Positions 1-6,037 of a stretch of 6,793 nt of DNA are shown one piece after another. Made by a program: the position numbers and the translations under genes. The notes below the pieces were generated by a model. It did no database searches and was not told the DNA's origin. It was given only the letters and a program-made list of their open reading frames with translations. Position 1 is the first letter of the stretch. Every line of letters begins with the position of its first letter. This DNA comes from Alphaproteobacteria bacterium (GTDB lineage Bacteria; Pseudomonadota; Alphaproteobacteria; UBA9219), in the NCBI GenBank assembly GCA_028865155.1, contig JAGWKW010000065.1:1-6793 (forward strand), in the 5' to 3' direction.

Positions 1-852
1 GCGCAGGCTGCAAGCATGCGCACGCGCGCCGACGTTGTGTGGCTGCAGCAGCTCGAGCAGGAAGCGATTGCCGACGGTGTTTCGCCCGCGACGGCGCATG
101 CGGCGCTGGATAATTTCCTGCCCGACCAACGCGTCATCGATTTCGACCAGAAACAGCCCGAATCCACGATTACCTTCGCCGACTACCGCCGCCGGATTGT
201 CACGCCCGCCCGCGTCCGTATCGGCGCGGAGCTTATGCGGCGTTATGCCTCCGAACTCGGCGCCGTCTCGGCGCAAACGGGGGTGCCGCCGCAAATGATC
301 GTTGCGCTTTGGGGTATCGAAAGCACCTATGGCCGTAACAGCGGCGATTACGAAACCGTCAATGCGCTCGCGACACTGGCCTGGCAGGGGCGGCGCGCCG
401 ATTTTTTCCGCAAGGAGCTGTTCGCCGCGCTGCATATCCTCGATCGGGAACATATGGCGCCGTCGCAATTGCGCGGCTCGTGGGCCGGGGCGATGGGGCA
501 ATGCCAGTTCATGCCCATAACCTATCTTCGCTATGCTTCCGACGGCGACGGCGACGGGCGGCGCGACATTTGGAACGATCGAGCCGATGTTTTCGCCTCG
601 ATCGCCAATTATCTTGCCGTCGAAGGCTGGCGGCGCGGGCAAAGCTGGGGTCGGCCTTTCGACGGTGCGCGGCCGGAGGCCGCTCCGTCCGGCGGGGCGC
701 AACCTCAGGTCGTCCGGCCCGACGGGCCGGATGGCGCGGCTTTCGAGACTTTCGCCAATTTTGAGGCGCTGAAACGCTGGAATCGTTCCACCTATTTCGC
801 GCTTGCGGCCGGTTTGCTGGCCGACGATATTGCCGCGCGCGCTTCGTCCTGA
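1..852 (+). CDS. MltB-like lytic murein transglycosylase, 5' partial
   Basis: Periplasmic enzyme that cleaves the MurNAc-GlcNAc bond of peptidoglycan, leaving 1,6-anhydroMurNAc ends. The frame is open from base 1. The first ATG (base 16) is probably internal, because the preceding residues AQAAS look like the end of a signal peptide and WLQQLEQEA is the usual start of the mature domain; the true start lies upstream. Counting from that ATG, the family landmarks are QPE at 47-49 with TFADY at 53-57, the catalytic Glu102 in WGIESTYGR, GAMGQCQFMP at 158-167, the calcium-loop-like DGDGDGRRDIW at 176-186, and the C-terminal RWNRSTYFALAAGLLADDI at 254-272. The stretch at about 215-245 appears some 35 residues shorter than I expect for relatives and lacks their W...GV element. 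There is no C-terminal peptidoglycan-binding domain. rlpA follows after 57 bp. Family is confident; the exact MltB subfamily is not. Confidence 0.9.
   Translation, partial: AQAASMRTRADVVWLQQLEQEAIADGVSPATAHAALDNFLPDQRVIDFDQKQPESTITFADYRRRIVTPARVRIGAELMRRYASELGAVSAQTGVPPQMIVALWGIESTYGRNSGDYETVNALATLAWQGRRADFFRKELFAALHILDREHMAPSQLRGSWAGAMGQCQFMPITYLRYASDGDGDGRRDIWNDRADVFASIANYLAVEGWRRGQSWGRPFDGARPEAAPSGGAQPQVVRPDGPDGAAFETFANFEALKRWNRSTYFALAAGLLADDIAARASS
669..731. repeat. Two perfect GC-rich inverted repeats inside the transglycosylase gene
   Basis: Bases 669-674 GCGGCC pair with 678-683 GGCCGC around a 3-nt loop. Bases 713-720 TCCGGCCC pair with 724-731 GGGCCGGA around the loop GAC. Both arms are perfect and lie in the poorly conserved linker near the end of the gene. 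They could be chance in GC-rich DNA or the remnant of a small palindromic insertion; the sequence alone does not decide. Confidence 0.5.
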
Positions 853-909
853 CAGCAGAGCGCCGACAAGGCGATTGCCTCCGCCTGTGATTATTCCTAA
901 TGTTTCCCC

Positions 910-951
910 ATGAATCGCTTTATGAATCGCTTTGTCCGCCTTTTGTCCGCC
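910..951. repeat. Tandem short repeats over the rlpA start and signal peptide
   Basis: ATGAATCGCTTT occurs twice in direct tandem (910-921 and 922-933), duplicating the start codon and giving MNRFMNRF. It runs straight into a second repeat, TTTGTCCGCC at 931-940 and again at 942-951 (period 11). Gain or loss of the 12-bp unit keeps the frame; a change in the 11-bp unit would break it. Confidence 0.85.
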
Positions 952-1821
952 GTTGCGCTGTGCGCCGCGCTCGCCGCCTGCGCCACGAGTCCGTCGAGCA
1001 GCAACGGCAGCGCGTCCGCGACGGGCGGCGAAGGCTATTACAAGGTTGGAAAACCGTATCAAATCGACGGGCAATGGTATTACCCCCATACCAATTACAG
1101 CTACGACCAGACAGGCATCGCGTCGTGGTACGGCCCTAAATTCAATGGCCAGAGAACCGCGAACGGTGAGATTTTCAGCAAGAATGAATTGACGGCGGCG
1201 CATCGCACTTTGCCGATGCCGACGCTTGCGCGCGTTACCAATCTGGAAAACGGACGTTCGATCGTCGTTCGCATCAACGATCGCGGGCCTTACGCGCGCG
1301 GACGCATCGTCGACGTGTCGGAGCGCGCCGCACAGCTTCTCGGATTCGAGCGGCAGGGCACGGCGCGCGTTCGCGTCCAGGTGCTGGCCGACGAAAGCAA
1401 GGCCATTGCCGACGCGATGCGCCATTACGGCAGCCCGGCAACGCCGGCCGAGGAGCAACTCGCACAGGCGCAGCAGGCCAGACCCATGGAAAGCGAGACG
1501 CTGGTGCCTGTGCGCACGACGCCGGCCATTCACCAGAAACTTCTTGAAACTTATCCGGTACAACAAGTCGTGCATGTTCCGGTGGCGGTAAGCACGCGTC
1601 TCTACATTCAGGCCGGTGCCTTCACCGTGCCGGAAAACGCTGCCGCCATGCAGCAGAAGCTGGCGAGCCTTGGCAAGACGTCGATTTCGACAATCACCAT
1701 CAACGGCGTCAGATTTTACCGCGTCAGGGTAGGGCCGGTTGCCACCGTCGGACAGGCTGACGCGCTGCTATCACGCATACAGAATGCGGGCGTTTCGGCG
1801 GCGCGGACGGTCGTCGACTGA
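910..1821 (+). CDS. rlpA: RlpA, septal ring lipoprotein / lytic transglycosylase with SPOR domain
   Basis: Outer-membrane lipoprotein that acts at the division septum; characterised RlpA from Pseudomonas cleaves glycan strands lacking stem peptides. The protein (303 aa) has a lipoprotein signal with lipobox LAAC and the lipidated Cys at 24, then a short Ser/Gly linker. A double-psi beta-barrel domain spans about 69-160, with landmarks GIASWYG (69-75), TANGE (83-87), TAAH (95-98), RVTNLENGRSIVV (108-120), NDRGPYARGRIVDVS (123-137) and AAQLLGF (140-146). A Gln/Ala/Pro-rich linker leads to a C-terminal SPOR domain at about 229-301 (LYIQAGAF ... FYRVRVGPV), which binds denuded septal glycan. The position where RlpA relatives carry the catalytic Asp in GExFD is Ser90 here; Glu87 and His98 are kept. 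The start is ambiguous between ATG 910 and ATG 922, because the first four codons are duplicated; neither has a clear ribosome binding site. The gene lies between two other peptidoglycan enzyme genes. Confidence 0.95.
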   Translation: MNRFMNRFVRLLSAVALCAALAACATSPSSSNGSASATGGEGYYKVGKPYQIDGQWYYPHTNYSYDQTGIASWYGPKFNGQRTANGEIFSKNELTAAHRTLPMPTLARVTNLENGRSIVVRINDRGPYARGRIVDVSERAAQLLGFERQGTARVRVQVLADESKAIADAMRHYGSPATPAEEQLAQAQQARPMESETLVPVRTTPAIHQKLLETYPVQQVVHVPVAVSTRLYIQAGAFTVPENAAAMQQKLASLGKTSISTITINGVRFYRVRVGPVATVGQADALLSRIQNAGVSAARTVVD

Positions 1822-1852
1822 GGAAACGCGCCGTCACACATTTGCCATTTTT

Positions 1853-1857
1853 GAGGA
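1853..1857 (+). promoter_or_regulatory. Shine-Dalgarno for the carboxypeptidase gene, long spacing
   Basis: GAGGA is the best match to the anti-Shine-Dalgarno sequence before the ATG at 1873, but it sits 15 nt upstream, longer than the usual 5-10 nt. An in-frame ATT at 1864 would have better spacing but is a very rare start codon and would only add three residues before a good signal peptide, so ATG 1873 is preferred. Confidence 0.45.
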
Positions 1858-1872
1858 CGACAGATTAAGCCC

Positions 1873-3141
1873 ATGAAAAACACAGTTCTCCTCGCCCTTT
1901 TCCTTTCCTTCCTCGCTTTTCCCGCGCATGCCGAACAACCGGCTGTTGCCGCTTCGTCTCCGCCGCCTGCGGTTTCTCTCGGCGGCGTTAACGACTCGGT
2001 CGCGCCTGTGGGGCCGCTCGCCCCGATAACGGCCCCGCCGCCATTGGCCGATACGATGGCAAGCGAAGTCCCGCCGCTCGACCTTGCCGCGCGGCAGGCG
2101 ATCCTGATCGATACGGCAACCGGCACGGTTTTATACGCCAAAAATGCCGACGAGCCGATGCCGACCTCGTCGCTCAGCAAAATGATGACGCTCTATCTGA
2201 CTTTCGAGGCGCTCAAGGACGGCAAGCTTCATCTGAACGATATGCTTACGGTCAGCAAGAACGCGTGGTCGCAGCAGGGTTCGCGCACGTTCCTCAACAT
2301 CGGCCAGAAAGTCAGCGTCGAAGATTTGATCCGCGGCGTGATTGTGCAGTCGGGCAACGATGCGGCCGTGACTCTGGCCGAAGGGCAGGCGTCGGGTTCG
2401 GAAGCTGCTTTCGTCGATCTGATGAACGCCACGGCCAAAGAGCTTGGCATGACGCGCACGCATTTCGTCAATGCGACGGGATTGCCCGACCTGCATCATT
2501 ATTCGACTGCGCGCGACCTCGCGACGCTGGCGCTACACCTGATCCGCGACTTCCCGCAATATTATCACTACTTCTCGGAAGAGACTTTCGCTTTCAACGG
2601 CATCAAGCAGGGCAATCGCAATCCGCTGCTCTACCGCAATATCGGCGTCGACGGGCTCAAGACAGGCCATACCGATGTCGGCGGTTATGGGCTTTGCGCG
2701 TCAGAAGTACGTAACGGGCGGCGGCTGTTGGCGCTTTTGAACGGCATGGCCAGCATGCAGGCGCGCGCCGACGTGGGCGCGCAACTGCTCGATTACGGTT
2801 TCCAGGAATTCGGCCTGTACCCGATCGCCAAGAAAGGCGACGTGATGGCGCAGGCGAAAGTCTGGCTCGGCACGCATAAAGACGTAAAACTGGTCGCCGC
2901 CCAAGACGCCGAAATCGATTTGCCGCGCGCCGCGCGTAGCGAGCTCAAAGCCGTGGTTGGCTTTACTCAGCCCATCGCCGCGCCGATCAAGAAAGGCCAG
3001 CAAATCGGCGTGCTGACGATCTCGGCGCCGCACATGACCGACGAAGTCGTTCCCTTGGTTGCCGCTTCGGACGTGCCGCGCGTCGGCTTCTTTACGCGGA
3101 TGTGGGACAAGCTGGGCGCGCTGCTCGGCGGATCTTCTTGA
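1873..3141 (+). CDS. dacA: D-alanyl-D-alanine carboxypeptidase, peptidase family S11 (PBP5/6 type)
   Basis: Penicillin-binding protein that removes the terminal D-Ala from peptidoglycan pentapeptides in the periplasm, limiting cross-linking and releasing D-Ala. The protein (422 aa) begins with a Sec signal peptide, probably cut after AHA (residue 20). Residues 21-70 form a Pro/Ala-rich linker with 12 prolines, longer than the short spacer expected in PBP5. The catalytic domain then shows all three active-site motifs: SLSK (Ser100 nucleophile, Lys103), SGN (160-162) and KTG (263-265, in GVDGLKTGHTD). A beta-rich PBP5 C-terminal domain covers about 310-398, and the end (about 404-419, VGFFTRMWDKLGALLGG) can form an amphipathic helix like the one that anchors PBP5 to the inner membrane. 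The stop TGA overlaps the next ATG by one base. Family is sure; the paralogue symbol (dacA, dacC or dacF) is a convention only. Confidence 0.95.
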   Translation: MKNTVLLALFLSFLAFPAHAEQPAVAASSPPPAVSLGGVNDSVAPVGPLAPITAPPPLADTMASEVPPLDLAARQAILIDTATGTVLYAKNADEPMPTSSLSKMMTLYLTFEALKDGKLHLNDMLTVSKNAWSQQGSRTFLNIGQKVSVEDLIRGVIVQSGNDAAVTLAEGQASGSEAAFVDLMNATAKELGMTRTHFVNATGLPDLHHYSTARDLATLALHLIRDFPQYYHYFSEETFAFNGIKQGNRNPLLYRNIGVDGLKTGHTDVGGYGLCASEVRNGRRLLALLNGMASMQARADVGAQLLDYGFQEFGLYPIAKKGDVMAQAKVWLGTHKDVKLVAAQDAEIDLPRAARSELKAVVGFTQPIAAPIKKGQQIGVLTISAPHMTDEVVPLVAASDVPRVGFFTRMWDKLGALLGGSS

Positions 3142-4055
3142 TGCCGGTTGCGTGGCGCGACGGGCATTTCGTCGAAACGGGCGATCTTAAGATAAACGTC
3201 GCCGATTACGGTTTTGCGCGCGGCGTGACCGTGTTTGAGTTGACGCGTGCCTATGGCGGCGTTCCTTTCCGTTTCGACGATCATCTGGCGCGCTTCATGC
3301 GCGGCGCGGAAATTTTGGGTATTCCTTTGCCTGTGCCTGCAGCAGAGATTCCTAGCATTGTCGGCGCGCTGACGGCCAAAAACAGCTATGCGCACAGCTG
3401 CGTCAAATTCTATCTGACGGCGGGCGAATGCGCCGCGGCGGGCACGTTCGGTTTCAGGGATGCGAGCGGTTTCACGCCGCATTTCATGATGATCGAGGAC
3501 GGATTTTCTTCCCGCCATCCCGATGCGCCGAAAGGCGGGCTCGACCTTTACCGGCGCGGTATCGCGCTCAAAACAGTGCCGTTCGCGCGGCAGATCCCCG
3601 AAGTTAAAACCGTCCTTTACGCGCCCGGCTTTCTCGCCGCGCGCGCCCTGAAGGGCACGGATTACGACGAAATCCTCTATGTTTCGCCTGACGGCTTCAT
3701 AACCGAGGCGACGATCAGCAATTTCTTCTGTGTCATCGACGGGACGCTCTGTACCCCCGCGCGCGGCATGCTGGAAGGCGTGACCCGCAAGGTCGTTTTG
3801 GAACTGGCGCAGAGTTTGGGCATTCCGGCGGCGGAAAAAGACCTTGCGCCCGCCGATCTCTCCCGCGCGACGGAAGCTTTCATTACCGGCAGCCTGATCG
3901 AAATGATGCCGGTGCGCAAAGTCGATGAAACCCCTTATAAAACCACGGTCGACGGCCCTGTTTACAGCGCGCTGCGCAAAGCGTTTACTGCCTGTATAGG
4001 AGAATCGGGGGCAAGGGCATCTGTACATGACGCGCGGCAAATTCATCACGCTTGA
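3141..4055 (+). CDS. Class IV PLP-dependent aminotransferase (D-amino acid / branched-chain aminotransferase-like)
   Basis: Cytoplasmic fold-type IV PLP enzyme, probably an aminotransferase. An in-frame ATG at 3102 lies inside the carboxypeptidase gene; the ATG at 3141, overlapping that gene's stop as TGATG, gives 304 aa and starts at the usual family N-terminus. Visible landmarks are ADYGFARGVTVFE (21-33), HLARF with a likely PLP-phosphate Arg51, the Schiff-base Lys156 in PEVKTVLYAPGF, DGFITEATISNFF (184-196) with Glu189 expected to contact the pyridine nitrogen, TPARGMLEGVTR (205-216) and ITGSLIEMMPVR (248-259). The RxH carboxylate trap of Bacillus D-amino acid transaminase is not apparent at the equivalent region (VKFYLTAGE, 88-96), so the substrate could be a D-amino acid, a branched-chain amino acid or aminodeoxychorismate. 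The neighbouring D-Ala-releasing enzyme favours a D-amino acid role, by context only. The last 29 nt overlap tmk. Confidence 0.87.
   Translation: MPVAWRDGHFVETGDLKINVADYGFARGVTVFELTRAYGGVPFRFDDHLARFMRGAEILGIPLPVPAAEIPSIVGALTAKNSYAHSCVKFYLTAGECAAAGTFGFRDASGFTPHFMMIEDGFSSRHPDAPKGGLDLYRRGIALKTVPFARQIPEVKTVLYAPGFLAARALKGTDYDEILYVSPDGFITEATISNFFCVIDGTLCTPARGMLEGVTRKVVLELAQSLGIPAAEKDLAPADLSRATEAFITGSLIEMMPVRKVDETPYKTTVDGPVYSALRKAFTACIGESGARASVHDARQIHHA
4013..4017 (+). promoter_or_regulatory. Ribosome binding site of tmk inside the aminotransferase gene
   Basis: AAGGG lies 9 nt before the tmk ATG at 4027 and is embedded in the coding end of the aminotransferase gene. A stronger-looking AGGAG at 3998-4002 is 24 nt away, too far to serve this start. 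It fits initiation by ribosomes still translating the upstream gene. Confidence 0.45.
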
Positions 4056-4656
4056 AGGCGGCGAGGGCGCAGGTAAATCGACGCAAGCTGCACGGCTTGC
4101 CAGTTTTCTGCGCGCCAAGGGAATCGAGGTTGTGCAAACGCGCGAAGTCGGCGGTTCGCCGTCGGCCGAGGCCATTCGCGAACTGTGGCTTGGCGGCGGC
4201 GAAACCCATTGGGATCCGATAACCGAATTGCTGCTTATCAGCGCGGCGCGGCGCGAGCATCTCGTCAAAACCGTCTGGCCGGCGATGGAACGCGGCACAT
4301 GGGTGGTCTGCGACCGTTTTGCGGATTCGACCCGCGCCTATCAGGGGGCCGGGCTCGGGCTCGGCATCGAGACCGTCGACGATGTCTACCGCCGCATCGC
4401 CGATGGGTTCGAACCGGACCTGACTTTGCTGCTCGACCTCCCGGTCGAAGAGGGGCTGGCGCGCATGGCGGCGCGCGGCGGGCAGGACGACCGTTATCAG
4501 CAAAAACAGCGCGATTTTCATCAGACGCTGCGCAACGCCTATCTTGAACTGGCGAACGTCTACGCCTACCGGTTCCGTGCCATCGACGCATCCGCCGATG
4601 CCGATACCGTCGCCGCTCATATAGAATCCGCCGTATGCGGCTATTTCGACCTATGA
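4027..4656 (+). CDS. tmk: Thymidylate kinase
   Basis: Phosphorylates dTMP to dTDP with ATP, an essential cytoplasmic step in dTTP synthesis. The length (209 aa) is normal for the family. Landmarks are the Walker A loop GGEGAGKS (11-18), TREVGGSPSAEAIRELWL (38-55), AARREH (73-78), the DRF motif with FADSTRAYQG (96-107, thymidine site), LLLDLPVE (134-141) and a LID-like segment with DDRYQQK (154-160) followed by FHQTLRNAYLELA. The usual REPGG motif reads REVGG here, with Val41 in place of Pro. The start at 4027 gives the standard MTRGKFITLEGGEG N-terminus. The gene overlaps the aminotransferase gene by 29 nt and shares an ATGA overlap with holB, so the last three genes look translationally linked. 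Confidence 0.97.
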   Translation: MTRGKFITLEGGEGAGKSTQAARLASFLRAKGIEVVQTREVGGSPSAEAIRELWLGGGETHWDPITELLLISAARREHLVKTVWPAMERGTWVVCDRFADSTRAYQGAGLGLGIETVDDVYRRIADGFEPDLTLLLDLPVEEGLARMAARGGQDDRYQQKQRDFHQTLRNAYLELANVYAYRFRAIDASADADTVAAHIESAVCGYFDL

Positions 4657-5627
4657 CGGAAGCGCACCATCTTGTCGGCCACGATGCCGCAATGGACGAA
4701 GTCGCCGCGGCCTTCGCGTCGGGGCGCATGCACCACGCGTGGTTGATCGCGGGCATCGACGGCATCGGCAAGGCGCGGCTGGCCAAGCATATCGCGCTGT
4801 TTGCGCTGCTCGGTGGGCGGGGCGATTTCGGTAAAATCGACCCGCAGCACCGCGTCGCCAAACTGGTCGAGGCCGAAACGCATCCAGATCTTCTGATCAT
4901 CCGCCGTCCGGTGGATGAAAAAACCGGCGCGCAGAAAAACACCATTCCCGTCGACGACGTGCTCAAAATAGCAACTTTTCTGCACAAAACCGCAACCCAT
5001 GGCGGATGGCGCGTCGTCATTCTGGACGAAGCGCACGCGCTCAACCGCAACGGCCAGAACGCGATCCTGAAAATCGTCGAAGAACCGCCGCCGCGCACGC
5101 TGATCCTGATTACTGTCACAACACCCGGCATTTTGCTGCCGACCATCCGCTCGCGCTGCCGGATGCTGGAGCTCGAACCGCTCGATGCCGAGCATATGCG
5201 CGCGGTTTTGAAGCGCGAGGCCGCCCATGTAAGTGACGAGGACGTTACCGCGCTCATCGACCTGTCGGGCGGCAGTATCGGCTTTGCGCTCAAGGTTTTG
5301 CGCGCCGAAGCGTTGCCGCTTTACCGTGAAATGCTCGGTATCCTCGGTGCGCTGCCGGAGCTTGACGCTGCGCGACTCCATAAGCTTGCCGACCAGATCG
5401 GACGCAAGGCCGATGCCGAAAGTTTTGAAGTGCTGACGGCCTTGCTGATCGAACGGCTGCGCCAGACCGTCCACGCGGAAAGCCTGCACGAGCCTGTGGG
5501 CTGCGTCGATCTCGCGCTCGATATATGGGACAAAACGCGCGAAACCTTCGCGGCGGCCGAGCGCGGCAATCTGGACCGCAAGCTGGCCTTCATCAACGCG
5601 ATCACTGACATCCGTGCGGCGGTATAG
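4653..5627 (+). CDS. holB: DNA polymerase III delta-prime subunit
   Basis: Subunit of the clamp-loader complex that helps open the beta sliding clamp and place it on primed DNA. An ATG at 4635 is in frame, but the start at 4653 is preferred because it forms the classic ATGA overlap with the tmk stop and gives the usual N-terminus with LVGHD (7-11); the protein is then 324 aa. It shows a degenerate P-loop GIDGIGKARLA (34-44), the alphaproteobacterial HPDLL and IPVDDVLK segments (77-81, 98-105), a Walker B-like VVILDEAHALN (121-131), NAILKIVEEPP (136-146), and the SRC motif (167-169) typical of clamp-loader subunits. As in other delta-prime proteins, ATP hydrolysis by this subunit is unlikely. 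The four-cysteine zinc module known from the E. coli protein is absent. The C-terminal helical collar domain covers about 210-324. Confidence 0.95.
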   Translation: MTEAHHLVGHDAAMDEVAAAFASGRMHHAWLIAGIDGIGKARLAKHIALFALLGGRGDFGKIDPQHRVAKLVEAETHPDLLIIRRPVDEKTGAQKNTIPVDDVLKIATFLHKTATHGGWRVVILDEAHALNRNGQNAILKIVEEPPPRTLILITVTTPGILLPTIRSRCRMLELEPLDAEHMRAVLKREAAHVSDEDVTALIDLSGGSIGFALKVLRAEALPLYREMLGILGALPELDAARLHKLADQIGRKADAESFEVLTALLIERLRQTVHAESLHEPVGCVDLALDIWDKTRETFAAAERGNLDRKLAFINAITDIRAAV

Positions 5628-5632
5628 GCCGC
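5616..5632. terminator. Possible small bidirectional stem-loop at convergent gene ends
   Basis: GCGGC (5616-5620) pairs with GCCGC (5628-5632) around a 7-nt loop that contains the holB stop; a shifted pairing of 5618-5622 with 5629-5633 is also possible. There is no T-tract on either side, so this is weak as an intrinsic terminator. It is listed because it is the only structure at the convergent junction, where just 5 bp separate the two stop codons. Confidence 0.25.
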
Positions 5633-6037
5633 CTACATCCCGAATACGTGTTTGCGCGATAAAAAGAAGTTGAACAGCATCCCGACGCCGGTGCCTGCGA
5701 TGATGCCCAGGATCGGGTGTGCGTAAACAACCGGAACAAACATAACCAGCAGGCTGTAAGTGCCGCGATTGAAAACAAGGCCGACAACGCAGACGGCGGC
5801 GAATTTGGCCCATTGCTGCGCAGGCGGCGGCGGTGCGGCTTTGCGGAAGGTGAAGGTGCGGTTGCCGAACCATGTGAAGGTTACGGCAAACGGGAAGGAA
5901 AAAAGCCCTGCCGCCACTCGGCTTAGACCCATCGCATAAATGCCCGCGTAAAGAAAGGCGGTATCGATGCAAAAACCCAGTGCGCCGACGATGCCGAATT
6001 TGAAGAATTGCCGCGCGGTCGCGCGCCATTCCGTCAT
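5633..6037 (-). CDS. GtrA-like small membrane protein (putative polyprenyl-phosphate sugar flippase)
   Basis: GtrA-family proteins are four-helix inner-membrane proteins thought to flip a polyprenyl-phosphate sugar to the periplasmic face. This one is 134 aa, a typical length. Hydrophobic segments lie at about 12-33, 40-57, 77-99 and 106-125. It carries the family hallmark WFGNRTFTFRK (56-66) and the C-terminal NFFLSRKHVF (123-132). The start at 6037 is chosen because its ATGA overlaps the glycosyltransferase stop by 4 nt; the frame remains open further upstream, but that stretch lies inside the glycosyltransferase gene and is not GtrA-like. A short Pro-rich cytoplasmic loop (69-72) joins helices 2 and 3. 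The partner glycosyltransferase gene immediately upstream supports a two-component sugar-transfer role. A GtrC-type transferase is not visible in the window. Confidence 0.9.
   Translation of the reverse strand: MTEWRATARQFFKFGIVGALGFCIDTAFLYAGIYAMGLSRVAAGLFSFPFAVTFTWFGNRTFTFRKAAPPPPAQQWAKFAAVCVVGLVFNRGTYSLLVMFVPVVYAHPILGIIAGTGVGMLFNFFLSRKHVFGM

Noticed and set aside
16..18. ATG at 16 as the true start of the transglycosylase
   Set aside because: The protein would lack any signal peptide, while the residues just before it resemble a signal-peptide end, so the start probably lies upstream of the window.
869..880. Short hairpin AGGC-GATT-GCCT after the transglycosylase gene as a terminator
   Set aside because: The stem is only 4 bp and no T-tract follows directly, so it is not a credible intrinsic terminator.
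875..903. Possible sigma-70 promoter before rlpA (TTGCCT, 17 nt, TAATGT)
   Set aside because: The -35 box matches 4 of 6 and the -10 box 3 of 6 bases, which is within chance for a 57-bp gap; a promoter here is possible but not supported.
2967..4298. Minus-strand 443-codon open frame opposite the carboxypeptidase, aminotransferase and tmk genes
   Set aside because: It spans three well-supported genes on the other strand and has Arg-rich, low-similarity composition typical of antisense frames in GC-rich DNA.
4641..6029. Long minus-strand open frame opposite holB
   Set aside because: Its translation is rich in Arg, His, Gln and Cys with no recognisable domain, and it lies antisense to a clear delta-prime gene and out of frame with the GtrA-like gene. 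It is a GC-rich shadow frame.
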